From the NCBI GenBank assembly GCA_937871985.1, contig CALMPB010000217.1:1-64000 (forward strand): DNA of 64,000 nucleotides, read 5' to 3'. Shown piece by piece: positions 20,201 to 25,688 of this stretch. Made by a program: the position numbers and the translations under genes. Numbering within the stretch: the stretch's first letter is position 1; every line of letters begins with the position of its first letter. The notes below the pieces were generated by a model. The model saw only the letters and a program-made list of their open reading frames with translations. It ran no database searches and was not told the origin of the DNA. This DNA comes from an uncultured Burkholderiaceae bacterium. GTDB lineage: Bacteria > Pseudomonadota > Gammaproteobacteria > Burkholderiales > Burkholderiaceae.

Positions 20201-21647
20201 CGGAGGCAGTATGCACGTACGCCAGCTTGTTGCCCAGGACATCGGCCTGGGTAAAAATGGAGCCCACCCCCAGGCGCGCGCCATTCAAGGTCAGATACCC
20301 ATAGTCGGGCGCATCCGTCAGGCGGTAGACAATCTGCGAGGCGTTTTGCGTGCCCTTGCTGACTTCGGGATCGATGATATGCAGCGCCGCGCTGTCGGAG
20401 GAGGCTCCGGTAAGGCCGGTGATCGTGGTGCTGCCGACTTCGCCGACGTCTTGGTGTCCGTCCCCCGCGCCCGTGCTGAAAACCGTCGGGTCGTTAGAGG
20501 GAGTTACCGTAAGCTGTATGGTCTTGGCGCTGGAGACGCTGGTATCCGCATCGGTAACCGTCACGGTAAGGCCGGTTGTGGCGGCGGTATTTCCCAGCTC
20601 GGTGTCCGCCGCCGAGAACTTCAATTGGTTCACCCAGGCAGTGGCGTCGGCGGCGGTTCCGGTAAATGTGTAGCCGTTGCCCAGGGCGGTGCCATGGCCG
20701 CCGGCGTCGGACAATGTCCCCGCAGCGGTATTGGACAGCGTCACCTGTACGGTGACCTGATCAGTCTGGCCGGTGCCAACGCTGTTGTCGGCAATCGCCC
20801 ACCCCGTCAAGGCCAGTTGGGAGTCGGCCGGGCCATTCTGGTTCAGCACGCTGGGCTCCACCACCGTGGAATCCTTCATGGTGCCGGTAACCGAAGGCGC
20901 CTCCAGCAAGCCAGCGAAAGCGGTAGCCTGCACGACCGTGGCGTCGATTTGCCCGAACTGATATTCCAGCACCCAGTTGCCGCCCATGTCCGCCGCACCG
21001 GTGGCGTCGGTGGACGCCGCCACGTCGGCGCCCGTGGCGCGGGCCAGCGCCTGTACGAACTGCTCCCCCGCAGCGCCCTCGCCAATGTCGCAGCCGTACA
21101 GCAGGATGTCGCCGTCGCTGGTCAGGTGCTCGCCTATGGTGGCGAGCTGCGTGGAATAGCCTTGCAGGGATGTGAGATCGATGCTGCGCCCGCCGATCTG
21201 CAGCGTGCCGTCGGCGCCATGAGACACGATGTGTATGGCGTCGACCTTGCCTTCATGACTCATGGTCTGCGCGATCTGGTCGATGGGGTCGCGCGCCGGA
21301 TCCAGCAATATGACCTGCACATTGGGCTTCGCCTGGGCCACGATGCTCTGCCAGCCCGACACAGTGGTATCGACGAACAGCAATTCGTTGGTATGCACCT
21401 GCTCGTGCGGCTGGGCGTCGCGCCCGGGCTCGGCGATGCTGCGGGCCTGCGCGTGATCGACATGGCCTTCCTGCTCGGCGTGTGCCGTGTGATGCTGCTG
21501 GCCGGCGACTTTGTCGGCGACCACGGCGGCGGCTCCGTCGTACAGGGTGCGGGGTTCCAGGGCCAGCAGCGTACGGCGCGGCGCAAATATCTGCGCAGGT
21601 TGGCTGGAGGAGTTCGAACGGGTACGGGGAAAGCGGATGAGCGTCAT
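8214..21647 (-). CDS. Giant repeat adhesin (about 4477 aa) with N-terminal DUF4347 and cadherin/VCBS-like repeats
   Basis: I chose the ATG at 21647 (MTLIRFPRTRS); a GTG 25 codons upstream is also in frame. Residue numbers count from the ATG. A basic N-terminus leads to the motif LEPRTLYDGA (30-39), then a DUF4347 domain (about 90-240) with SHG (His143) and YGC (Cys186). From about 245 to 4200 come tandem immunoglobulin-like cadherin/VCBS repeats, recognisable by NDAP/NDSP junctions and DGSYSYTLDN strands; I count about fifteen ND(A/S/P/R)-type junctions. The C-terminal 260 residues are unique and hydrophilic, with a His/Gln/Gly-rich stretch. I see no RTX nonapeptide (GGxGxDxLx) blocks and no transmembrane anchor. 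Expected role: a secreted cell-surface or biofilm adhesin exported by the coupled downstream genes. Confidence 0.85.
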   Translation of the reverse strand: MTLIRFPRTRSNSSSQPAQIFAPRRTLLALEPRTLYDGAAAVVADKVAGQQHHTAHAEQEGHVDHAQARSIAEPGRDAQPHEQVHTNELLFVDTTVSGWQSIVAQAKPNVQVILLDPARDPIDQIAQTMSHEGKVDAIHIVSHGADGTLQIGGRSIDLTSLQGYSTQLATIGEHLTSDGDILLYGCDIGEGAAGEQFVQALARATGADVAASTDATGAADMGGNWVLEYQFGQIDATVVQATAFAGLLEAPSVTGTMKDSTVVEPSVLNQNGPADSQLALTGWAIADNSVGTGQTDQVTVQVTLSNTAAGTLSDAGGHGTALGNGYTFTGTAADATAWVNQLKFSAADTELGNTAATTGLTVTVTDADTSVSSAKTIQLTVTPSNDPTVFSTGAGDGHQDVGEVGSTTITGLTGASSDSAALHIIDPEVSKGTQNASQIVYRLTDAPDYGYLTLNGARLGVGSIFTQADVLGNKLAYVHTASGADQNTADAFTVSVNDGATPQADSATKTVTLNVTPVNQAPVIVGSGGSVFEGQPRNAQDGGTPATLLSVVGDFIEANGGGDPGDAVLQVTITALTTHGTLHYTGQATIGGTTQTIDRDLTQADIDSGFVIDYAARSGLTYANDGIDVAGLPPNDSFGIRVTDGGGGAGVSAVKSVDGTVNITVRPVDDDPTFVNASTREATVDANGADHVAGTADDYRVTLTPDMLQAQDVDSTDAQLTFVVTQVPGSGLLLLNDGILQAGATFTMADVRAGRVQYLQTAERTDASPTDTFLFQVQDNALALHWNADGTSYTRPGGVYDAAGADAALTTFAFNVNLVQSETPDYTGPANPDHSSTPAPSTTVTTEHAGDDPNPGGVPIGTLIEGGSITLWGDDGGSNPIMLNYTADGIPPTQVVYTVEGFASGWSGQLLKNGVAMSVYSTFTQDDLNNGRITYQHDGSEHFESTVTLRVAAGGAQSDAALSTNDINFTFYITPVNDAPDAHGSSDTVIPEGGTVAVTTGMLSFSDPDDADSGSPYEDGTFNGTLPANGADLNFAINNGAGGSDPLQFSIAALPQHGTLEYLKDGVWTAITSADLNSLLLDASLLTSSAGTTGLRYIHDSSESSSDSFKVYAVDNRGVHSADGTVGITITAVNDSPQIAKDPTQGDPSGTSPNAIGPDGDPDKGSVNEPLTVVEEGGFKQITSDMLLAYDPDSTSEQVQYRVTTAPASGRLAYSTDGINFTTIGVGASFSQKDVNDGHIYYINDGTEPASEGYPHSPDDSFKFTVADGDKEQTGNEFWIYVKPTNDAPVVTAPSGPIVIDGASPADNPVPGFSIHDVDLDSVLSGVETDFVQVTVRLLTQGGTAFTQGQYSDVTISYATGSGATVDGTHNGSADFLTLRGTQAQVNAALAGLAVTFGNDHDAIYQVQVIADDRVRDASGGLIDTDSGTSGVQPEANGGPLNQASPGPGEPTAIPATEHDWYSEAVAANDPNIGAQSVIIWASVINDPAVFTGPATKDVVEDQATFIGGDFVVSDAESAAFGTTVKVTLSVPNGTLIIGSGSGVVGSGSGTGTITLTGTAQAIQDLLNDPTNGLKYQSPTDGNHDYNGAGTDGDVTLTVKFDDASSAIGDDTGSGSQPNNPPDITVALTIKPVNDAPTVTAGSGVVILNGTGATAIDGISVSDKDIGGDGDSNPATGETDFIQVTVRLLQQTDGSWVPVASGDYTGVELDSSETGSGVTKDATYDGSGKALVIRGTLEQVNDYLAGLTLSMGGLANKDAAYRLEIIADDRLRIASGALDGSGGANGGENNNAAGGTEPVPTDVIDPYAAIPGDLAANVSSQTRDLFPTDVNDPAEIKVTDPSVNEGSGTYALSGIVITDSDALGGDLTVTISLPAGFTFASQGSGAVIDSSTSTSVTITGTLAEINAHVNSMTVQLPDVAGTAGRTDWNGSFEVTLVVNDGGNSGGRPASLPGDTNNPDANPGDFDYADGSSNVLVTTRVYTVTVAPVNDAPVVTGGSAVDFGSVDEGNTSVSSTVDALFASHFSDARDIVDNSGLGNGSNVGAGTSGDDFWGVAIVGYSPNAAQGVWQYSTDGTTWTDVGSRTTSTALVLDKTVQLRFVAANDFHGTPSALTVNLVETDTGSNNDSSTADPVSNTVVNLSGAGKRGGQSVYGSDAITLGIAVDNLNDSPVLTGSSTLDSVAEDTTGPDGATVSDLFGGQYSDTTDNQGAGGANIAGGTDASTSLGGVAIVGNTANSSTEGVWEYSINGGTSWQAVGTVSDGSALVLGTSDMLRFVPVENYTGTPPSLDVRVADTAQTHATNVSLDLSNDGAGNESTWSGQGVLTTNVAPRNDAPVLGGDVNSADPGTSTVIAVTENGDTSSGESVPATPLLVGSSISDLDLGSTHDAANADILDSSIFGAGSVTVKFTDGYVTGDILFVDPSILAANGATLDATSNGQAKDLTIHFGTTTTVAQVNAVLNALSYRSSSDNPTVNGDRTERNFSVVVNDGRNDQGSGKTAGANPDGSTTTGLDSNAITGQIVITATNDAPQPADDAASVKESGVKDGGNVAESGTGSATGNVLTNDVDVDLPPAESLQVSQVNGSSANVGMEIDTTYGKITINQDGSYTYTLDNTKAATQALSQGQTVQDTFTYYVVDDKGLESASAATLTITITGTNDRPTITSDAAQAQGSVIEAGIDSNGDAVADVDTATGTLASNDVDTGASATWSIDTDSTPATRTGTYGDLVIDAATGKWTYTLDNSRAATQALKAGDSVTDTFTARVTDEHGAYSEQDITITVTGTNDAPVAVDDTNSTDEDTSITVSDRAHGVLPNDTDVDTPNTSLVVSEVNGSMGNVGTAIAGSNGGTFTLNADGTYTFDPGKDFQPLKNGESATTSIAYTVSDGLGGTDTATLTITVTGKDDTLGIAITDVDGAASGGQNSVTEKTGDTVTGTATITATAGVKTVTVSGVDISGATSLTPVEIGTTGNGTLVVTNYDAATGVITYEYTEADTAHSHNAANDNISDSFEIKVTDYANQTSSSDLNIYVLDTVPVAHADTNTVTEGTSTDPGVPTASGNVITTGAGADTLGADATTVVGVAKGDTGADLTDGTGVAGTGVSGNYGQLTLNADGSYSYSLENDNPAVNALKDGEHLTEVFTYTIQDADGDSSSTTLTITINGKTDGAPTVAPVDGNGTDSGQVTVYESGLTGDGPTGESKSADGTINLTAPDGLQSITVGTTVVTVAQLNDLGAHPVVITSTGKGTLTLTGFTSGGGDADAPTSGTLSYTYTLTDAQTGASSDGPSETTDSFALAVTDGTSTHAQATDTLTIRIVDDAPTANADGNTVTEDASTPVTGNVISGADSTLMGSADRVGADGATVTGAQAGALTGGATHVADGGVNAVGVDSTTLAGSYGTLVLHADGSYSYTLDNSNLDVQHLTASEHLTETYTYTLTDGDGDQSTTTLTITINGADDGVTVTVPDNHPTTPVTSDKTDQVVFERGLSDGSAPNADDLSVVSSFTVKALDGVDGTQAVTIGYTDGSGAQTLTLSQSDLEGLSTTAKTITTQYGTLVLDGYSQAADGTITVNYTYTLTTAPSVDSTDTMDSFLIQAKDRDGDVGAGTDASRTLNIQIVDDAPTAVADVNDVTEDAGTPITGNVISGTGSPLAGTDTLGADGATVTGAQAGALTGGATHVADGGVNAVGVDSTTLAGSYGTLVLHADGSYSYTLDNANTTVNALKDGETLTETYTYTLTDGDGDQSTTTLTITINGHTDGAPTITPDDGNGTADGHVTVREAGLADHDDSQTNTGTIAVDVPDGLVSIDVGGTTISLADLRGLDPADPATFVTVTTPQGEITLTGFDVTATVGGVPTEGTLTYSYTLTHVQNTPGDDSNTETIALGITDAGASTSSSTLTINIVDDVPTAVADVNSVTEDSGIAATGNVFANDRIGADGTATPGPVTDVAHGATSGTVGSALAGDYGTLTLNTDGSYSYVLDNSNPAVNRLAAGETLTETFSYTVTDGDGDTSTTTLTLTIRGANDAPVTVGTLPDVSQNDSTVVKVPTASGFTDVDASNTLTYTATGLPPGLSIDKTTGEIIGTLTHDASQGGDHGLYHIVVTATDNDGAPVSQTFTFQVLNPPPEAHPDTGAVDADSTLSVGGASGTIHGAPGRDIDVDGDPLTVIGVRTGTASDVPSVGTANVGTALVGQYGTLTLNADGSYTYAADQPGAKALKAHETAVDVFSYAISDGNGGVSYTTLNISVTGIVRALPQPPAPPDFRPIIDASQRPSSRSDSLITDPPHIWEDAYHENRVTNLSMPMHPIVYVEVAVQASQNQRDVDDLAAEGVDLDLVLPIEAELSSWTRGLGQDETIYVRHAVERAERERLILQGRALGRDGRTSLSADNLLPNHGIFAGSKFLQWLAHPDHDRDTQHSGAHQAGGQGQGQDHADAGSRGASAFSEQLQRMSRYVSTDQDSRHSAQPAHPFMQVAKSNPSIITE
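10519..10693 (-). repeat. Near-identical internal repeat of the adhesin gene, copy 1
   Basis: These 175 bases recur at 11416-11590 with two mismatches that I can see. The offset of 897 bases is 299 codons, so reading frame is kept. The encoded residues include AGSYGTLVLHADGSYSYTLDN. Flanking repeats are much more diverged, which points to recent duplication or gene conversion. Confidence 0.85.
11416..11590 (-). repeat. Near-identical internal repeat of the adhesin gene, copy 2
   Basis: Partner of 10519-10693. The similarity also continues in weaker form on the 3' side of the coding strand (around 11302-11385 against 10403-10490), so the duplicated unit is about one repeat module. Confidence 0.85.
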
Positions 21648-22063
21648 CTGTGTTCTGCCTGCGCGACGGTCAACACGCGCGGGCACGTGCGCGAAACGCG
21701 CGCGTGCGGAATGCGCCTGCACCGGGAAATCATTGCGGGAGGATTACGTAGTCTTTTGTAAAAATTACGATGGAATGTAGCGCCCGTAGATGAAACTGAA
21801 TTTTGCGCAAGTGACGAATAGTTTTGATGAAGCGCCGAAATCTTCGAATTGATGGTCAAGAATTGTCAATATGCAAAATAGGCCATGGTATTCGGGCCCG
21901 TGTTCTGCTAAAGCTCTGAAACAGTGATGGAAGGCCGCCCGCGCAGGAGCTGAGCCCCCCGCCAGAGAAATTCGCCTCGATCACCCAACGGCCCAAAGGC
22001 AGCGGCGTTACAAATGAGAAGAATGCAATCGTCAATAATTGCAAAGAGAACCCGGAAGACGTC
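21648..22063. other. 416-base non-coding region between response regulator and adhesin operon
   Basis: No convincing ORF is present. The stretch is more AT-rich than its surroundings and should hold the adhesin operon promoter. On the minus strand a TTGACA hexamer (21864-21869) is present but without a good -10 box at 17 bases; it belongs to a tandem decamer described separately. I see no clear terminator for the response regulator gene, so read-through into the adhesin operon is possible. Confidence 0.5.
21850..21869 (-). promoter_or_regulatory. Tandem decamer, candidate response-regulator binding site
   Basis: On the minus strand two adjacent decamers read TTGACAATTC and TTGACCATCA: a direct repeat of TTGACxAT with a 10-base period, one turn of the helix. 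The site lies about 200 bases upstream of the adhesin start and about 200 bases after the stop of the REC-AraC regulator gene. Binding by that regulator is inference from position and spacing. Confidence 0.35.
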
Positions 22064-22861
22064 TCAGGTGTCGTGAAGGACGGAAGCGACCCCATCCGAG
22101 GCGTCCCCGCGCCGATAATCGGACGGCGACACGCCGGTATGCTCGCGAAACGCTGTAGAGAAATTAGCCGCGCTGGTGAAGCCGACCTCTTCGGATATGG
22201 CGACCATGCTCAATGATGTTTGAGTCAGCAGGCGCTGGGCCGTCCGCATCCGCTCGTTCCGCAAATACTGGAACACTGTCATGTCCAGGCATCGCCGGAA
22301 CGCGCGGGAAAGGCGTTTTTCGCTTACGCCCAGCCGTTCGGCCAGTTCGTCCAGGCGTGGGGTTTGAGATAAATTGGCCAATAACTGGCCTTGGGCGGCC
22401 CGCACCAGCACCTCTTCCTCGTTAAGATGCTCGGCCGACAACCATGCATCGTCGAGAGGCTCTTTGGCCTTCAGGCCCAAGTGTATGCGTATCCGCGCAA
22501 TGACTTCTTCAGACTCGAAAGGTTTAAGTATGTAATCGACGCCGCCATCCCGCAGCCCGATCAGGCGCTCGCTGAGGTCGTCGGCGGCGCTGAGGAACAT
22601 GATGGGAATGGCGGCGGTGGCTGGATTGGCCTTGAGCCTGCGGCACAGGGCGAATCCATCCAGGCGCGGCATGCGCACGTCCAAGAGGATGAGGTTGGGC
22701 TGGCTGGCCAGCGCCCTGTCGTACCCTTGCAGGCCGTCGAAAGCCACGCTCAGCCGGAAATCCGAACTGCGCAGCGTTTCAATGAGCAAACGCAATTGAT
22801 CCGGATTGTCTTCGACAATGAGAATGTGCGGCGACGGCGACACAGCTTCAGAAAAAAACAT
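22064..22861 (-). CDS. Two-component response regulator, REC + AraC-type HTH
   Basis: 265 aa. Residues 12-125 form a receiver domain: acidic pair E17-D18, phospho-acceptor D61 in LILLDVRMPRLDG, and K113 in ILKPF. Residues about 165-255 form an AraC-type double helix-turn-helix (LDELAERLGVSEKRLSRAF and EVGFTSAANFSTAFREHTGVSPSDYR). It lies just upstream of the adhesin operon on the same strand and is divergent from the sensor kinase at 23349, which is the obvious partner. Phosphorylation would control DNA binding, and the adhesin/secretion operon is the likely target, though only by position. Confidence 0.85.
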   Translation of the reverse strand: MFFSEAVSPSPHILIVEDNPDQLRLLIETLRSSDFRLSVAFDGLQGYDRALASQPNLILLDVRMPRLDGFALCRRLKANPATAAIPIMFLSAADDLSERLIGLRDGGVDYILKPFESEEVIARIRIHLGLKAKEPLDDAWLSAEHLNEEEVLVRAAQGQLLANLSQTPRLDELAERLGVSEKRLSRAFRRCLDMTVFQYLRNERMRTAQRLLTQTSLSMVAISEEVGFTSAANFSTAFREHTGVSPSDYRRGDASDGVASVLHDT

Positions 22862-23348
22862 TCAGGCAACAAGAATCCTGTCAGGGGTGGCGCAAAAACC
22901 GCCCACCATGGCCGAAGCGGCTTAGATGGAGAAAATCGCAAGCATGCGTGAAAATATGTTATTTATCTATACAATCTCATAATATACCAAGTGTTTTTCT
23001 TACTACAAGATAAAACAAGCCGAATACGGCGGCGCTGCGTCGTAAACCACACTCGCCAAGATCCGGTTGGGGGTTCGTACCCCTCGGGCCCAACTCCATT
23101 ACCCACTTGAATCGCTCAACCGACCGGCGTGCTGCCATGCCGGACGCAAGGCGCGCGCACTCGCACCCATGGATTGCAGCTGGCCCAGCACCAGGCCCAG
23201 CCACCTCAACTTTTTCTGAACAGACAAAGCATTTTGCTACAGCGGACTTACGGTTTTTTATGGATATTCGTAGGTACCATTGGTTCCCCGGCTCCGCTCG
23301 CGAACCAGTTGTAGCGCTTCCCGTAGCTGAACCCAGCTTCAGAAAGAG
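22862..23348. other. 487-base divergent intergenic region with AT-rich promoter stretch and tRNA-3'-end-like hairpin
   Basis: No supported gene. Bases about 22930-22995 are strongly AT-rich and probably hold the response-regulator promoter (on the minus strand, TTGGTA and GATAAA 17 bases apart, each 4/6 to consensus). At 23067-23098 the plus strand reads like a tRNA 3' end (T-arm-like hairpin with loop TTCGTAC, then GGGCCCAACTCCA). It lacks the invariant A58 and has two extra bases before CCA, so it is not a functional tRNA; it could be a decayed fragment. Confidence 0.4.
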
Positions 23349-25616
23349 ATGCTCCTTCGATTACTTTGTCTACTTGTTGCGCTTTGGGCAACCACGGTGC
23401 ATGCCGAAGTCGTAAATATCCCGGATCGGGTCGATTGGTCGGCTTCCGTTGACAAAGCAGCAAAACTATTCGAAGACCCTTCAGGACGCCTCTCGATCCA
23501 GGAAATTGCCGCGCTGCCATCGGGGCCAAACGGGTTCATGCCGGTCGGCAAACAGCAACTGAGGCTGACCCGCTCGGCCATCTGGCTGCGGCTGGAACTG
23601 ACCAACGCGAATCCATCGCTGCTTCCTCTCAGGCTGGTGCTTGGACCCTACGGCTTCTTGCATCAAAGCGTCTACATCGAGGACGGCGGCCAATGGACAT
23701 ATCTGAACCCAGACTCGCCCCAGCTGCCTCAGGCTTCGCGCCGGCCATCGGCCAGGTTCATACTGCAGCCCCATACTCAGGCGCGCATCTTTGTCAGGAT
23801 GCAAAGCCCGGCGGCAATGCAGATCAGCCCAACGCTTTACACCGACTACGCCTATCAGCAGTCGGAAAGCCATATTGTGCTGTGGGACGGCCTTTTTTTC
23901 GGCGGCCTGCTGGCCTTCGGCTGGAGCGCGCTGGTTATCGCCCTGCTGGCCAGGAACCTTCCGTTCTCGCTATTGGGCCTGGAGTGCCTACTCATCCTGC
24001 TGCATGAAACTTCGCTGCGAGGCTACACAAAAATCCTATTCTGGCCGCAGTCTTCCGCATGGAACATGGCCTGCAGCTTTTTCTTCGGCCATATCGCGTT
24101 CACTGTCTTCATTCTGTTCGCGCTGCGCGTTACCAAAGCCGAACGCTTGATCCTGCCCAAGCGCCCGCTGCTGGCCATCGCGCTCATGGAAATGCTGCTG
24201 GCCTTCGGATCTTTCTTCGTCGACCCGTACATATTGAACGAGATTGCGACGTATACACTGCCGCTTACCACGGCCGTCATCATGATCGGCGCTGTCTATC
24301 TGGTTCGGCAAAAGGCACCCGGCCGCAAGCTCATCCTGTTGCAAGCCGTGTTTACCTTTCTGGCATTCCTTTTGCTGGCGTTTGAAACCCACCCGCATCC
24401 GTATCTCCTTGACGCCATCGCCGGCATCGACCCGGCCATTTTCAACACCATGCTGTGGCTGGTGGGGTTGTTCATCAATCTGGCAATCGTCGCCGTATGG
24501 ATCCACCACATCGCCGAGCAGCGCAGAACCACCACCGACAAATTTCTTGCCAGGCAAGAGCAAGAGCAGCAAAAACTGCACGAAGAAGTCGCCAAGCAAA
24601 CCGCCGCCCTCCACCAGGCCGTTGAATACGCCGACCAGAGAAACCGCCAGAAAACCGAAATCCTGGGCTATATCGGGCACGACCTGCGTGGCCCGCTGGC
24701 AACCATCAGCGGATACGTAAAGCTGCTGAAAAACGGCAACCAAGCCCACGCCGCATCATATGTCCAGTCCATAGAACGCAGCATCAATTACCAGATGACG
24801 CTGATCGACGAACTGCTCAACTATGCCAAGACCGAACTGCATCCACCCACCCTTTCGCCCGCGCCGGTCTATACGCAGGTCCTGCTGGACGACATCGTCC
24901 GCCATGCTCAGGGACTGGCTCTGCTCAACAACAACCTGGTCCAGTTCAATATATCCCGCAGCCTGCCCGAACTGATCCTGCTCGACGGCCGCCGCCTGCA
25001 ACAGGTGTTGTTCAACCTTCTGGGCAATGCCGCCAAATACACCAAGGACGGCTTTATCTGCCTGGACATACAGGCCTCGCAAACGGGTGTCGACTGGCAC
25101 TTCCGGTTCGCCGTCATCGACTCCGGCGTCGGCATAGCCGCCGATGAACAGGCGGAGGTGTTCAAACCCTTCCAGCAATTGCGCCCGCAAGACGACGGCC
25201 TGGGCCTGGGGCTGTTCATTTCCCGGAACATCGTGCGCGGCATGGGCAGCGATCTGCACCTGTACAGTACGCCGGAGCACGGCAGCATATTCAGCTTCCA
25301 TCTGAATATCCAGAGCCTGGGCGACAAGATAATCACCTGGCATCCGCCCGACCCGCTTCCGCCGCGTGAACACGCGTCCACTCAAGAGCCGAGCGAACAA
25401 GCCGCCCCGGATGATTCCCCACAGGAACTGCCCGAGCAAGACCGAATGGAGCTTGTGCTCATGGCCCGCGAGGGGCGCATTACCGACATCGAGCACTGGC
25501 TCGGGAAAATGTCCGGCCAGTATCCGTCTTACGCTGAGCTGTTCGACGAAATCAAGGCGGCGCTGTATTCCCTGGATCTGAACAAAGTGGAAAGCCTGAT
25601 ATCGAATCGGGACTGA
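23349..25616 (+). CDS. Sensor histidine kinase with 7TMR-DISM sensor module
   Basis: 755 aa. A signal peptide (LCLLVALWATTVHA) precedes a periplasmic beta-rich domain (about 30-170, 7TMR-DISM extracellular type), seven hydrophobic segments (about 180-400), a coiled-coil linker rich in Gln/Glu, a HisKA domain with the phospho-acceptor in GHDLRGPLATI, and a HATPase domain (N box NLLGNAAKYT, G1 DSGVGI, G2 GLGLGL). After the catalytic domain comes a Pro-rich linker and a helical C-terminal extension of about 60 residues, shared with the partial kinase at 1-366. The kinase is divergent from the REC-AraC regulator and probably feeds it. The extracellular signal is unknown; DISM domains often bind small carbohydrates or lipids. 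Confidence 0.85.
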   Translation: MLLRLLCLLVALWATTVHAEVVNIPDRVDWSASVDKAAKLFEDPSGRLSIQEIAALPSGPNGFMPVGKQQLRLTRSAIWLRLELTNANPSLLPLRLVLGPYGFLHQSVYIEDGGQWTYLNPDSPQLPQASRRPSARFILQPHTQARIFVRMQSPAAMQISPTLYTDYAYQQSESHIVLWDGLFFGGLLAFGWSALVIALLARNLPFSLLGLECLLILLHETSLRGYTKILFWPQSSAWNMACSFFFGHIAFTVFILFALRVTKAERLILPKRPLLAIALMEMLLAFGSFFVDPYILNEIATYTLPLTTAVIMIGAVYLVRQKAPGRKLILLQAVFTFLAFLLLAFETHPHPYLLDAIAGIDPAIFNTMLWLVGLFINLAIVAVWIHHIAEQRRTTTDKFLARQEQEQQKLHEEVAKQTAALHQAVEYADQRNRQKTEILGYIGHDLRGPLATISGYVKLLKNGNQAHAASYVQSIERSINYQMTLIDELLNYAKTELHPPTLSPAPVYTQVLLDDIVRHAQGLALLNNNLVQFNISRSLPELILLDGRRLQQVLFNLLGNAAKYTKDGFICLDIQASQTGVDWHFRFAVIDSGVGIAADEQAEVFKPFQQLRPQDDGLGLGLFISRNIVRGMGSDLHLYSTPEHGSIFSFHLNIQSLGDKIITWHPPDPLPPREHASTQEPSEQAAPDDSPQELPEQDRMELVLMAREGRITDIEHWLGKMSGQYPSYAELFDEIKAALYSLDLNKVESLISNRD

Positions 25617-25688
25617 ATGCCGGCGGCGCCAGGGATGCCGTTGAACAACGCGCCGGGCAGCGAAAGCTGGGGGAGTCAGGCTGCAGAA

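Noticed and set aside
8214..21647. CRISPR-like array or tandem DNA repeats in the adhesin
   Set aside because: The repeats are diverged, in-frame protein repeats of about 100 codons, not short identical repeats with spacers.
8214..21647. RTX toxin/adhesin of the classical type I system
   Set aside because: No GGxGxDxLx arrays are visible and no ABC transporter gene accompanies it.
18213..21761. 1182-codon open frame on the plus strand opposite the adhesin
   Set aside because: It mirrors the repetitive GC-rich adhesin codons, has no recognisable domain, and is rich in Gly/Arg/Gln as expected for an antisense shadow. The same holds for the frames at 8250-9803, 9813-11960 and 12249-14036.
23067..23098. 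Functional tRNA gene
   Set aside because: The T-loop lacks A58, there are two extra bases before CCA, and no anticodon or D arm can be drawn upstream.
22977..23204. 75-codon minus-strand frame
   Set aside because: It covers the tRNA-like hairpin and has no family features or ribosome site.
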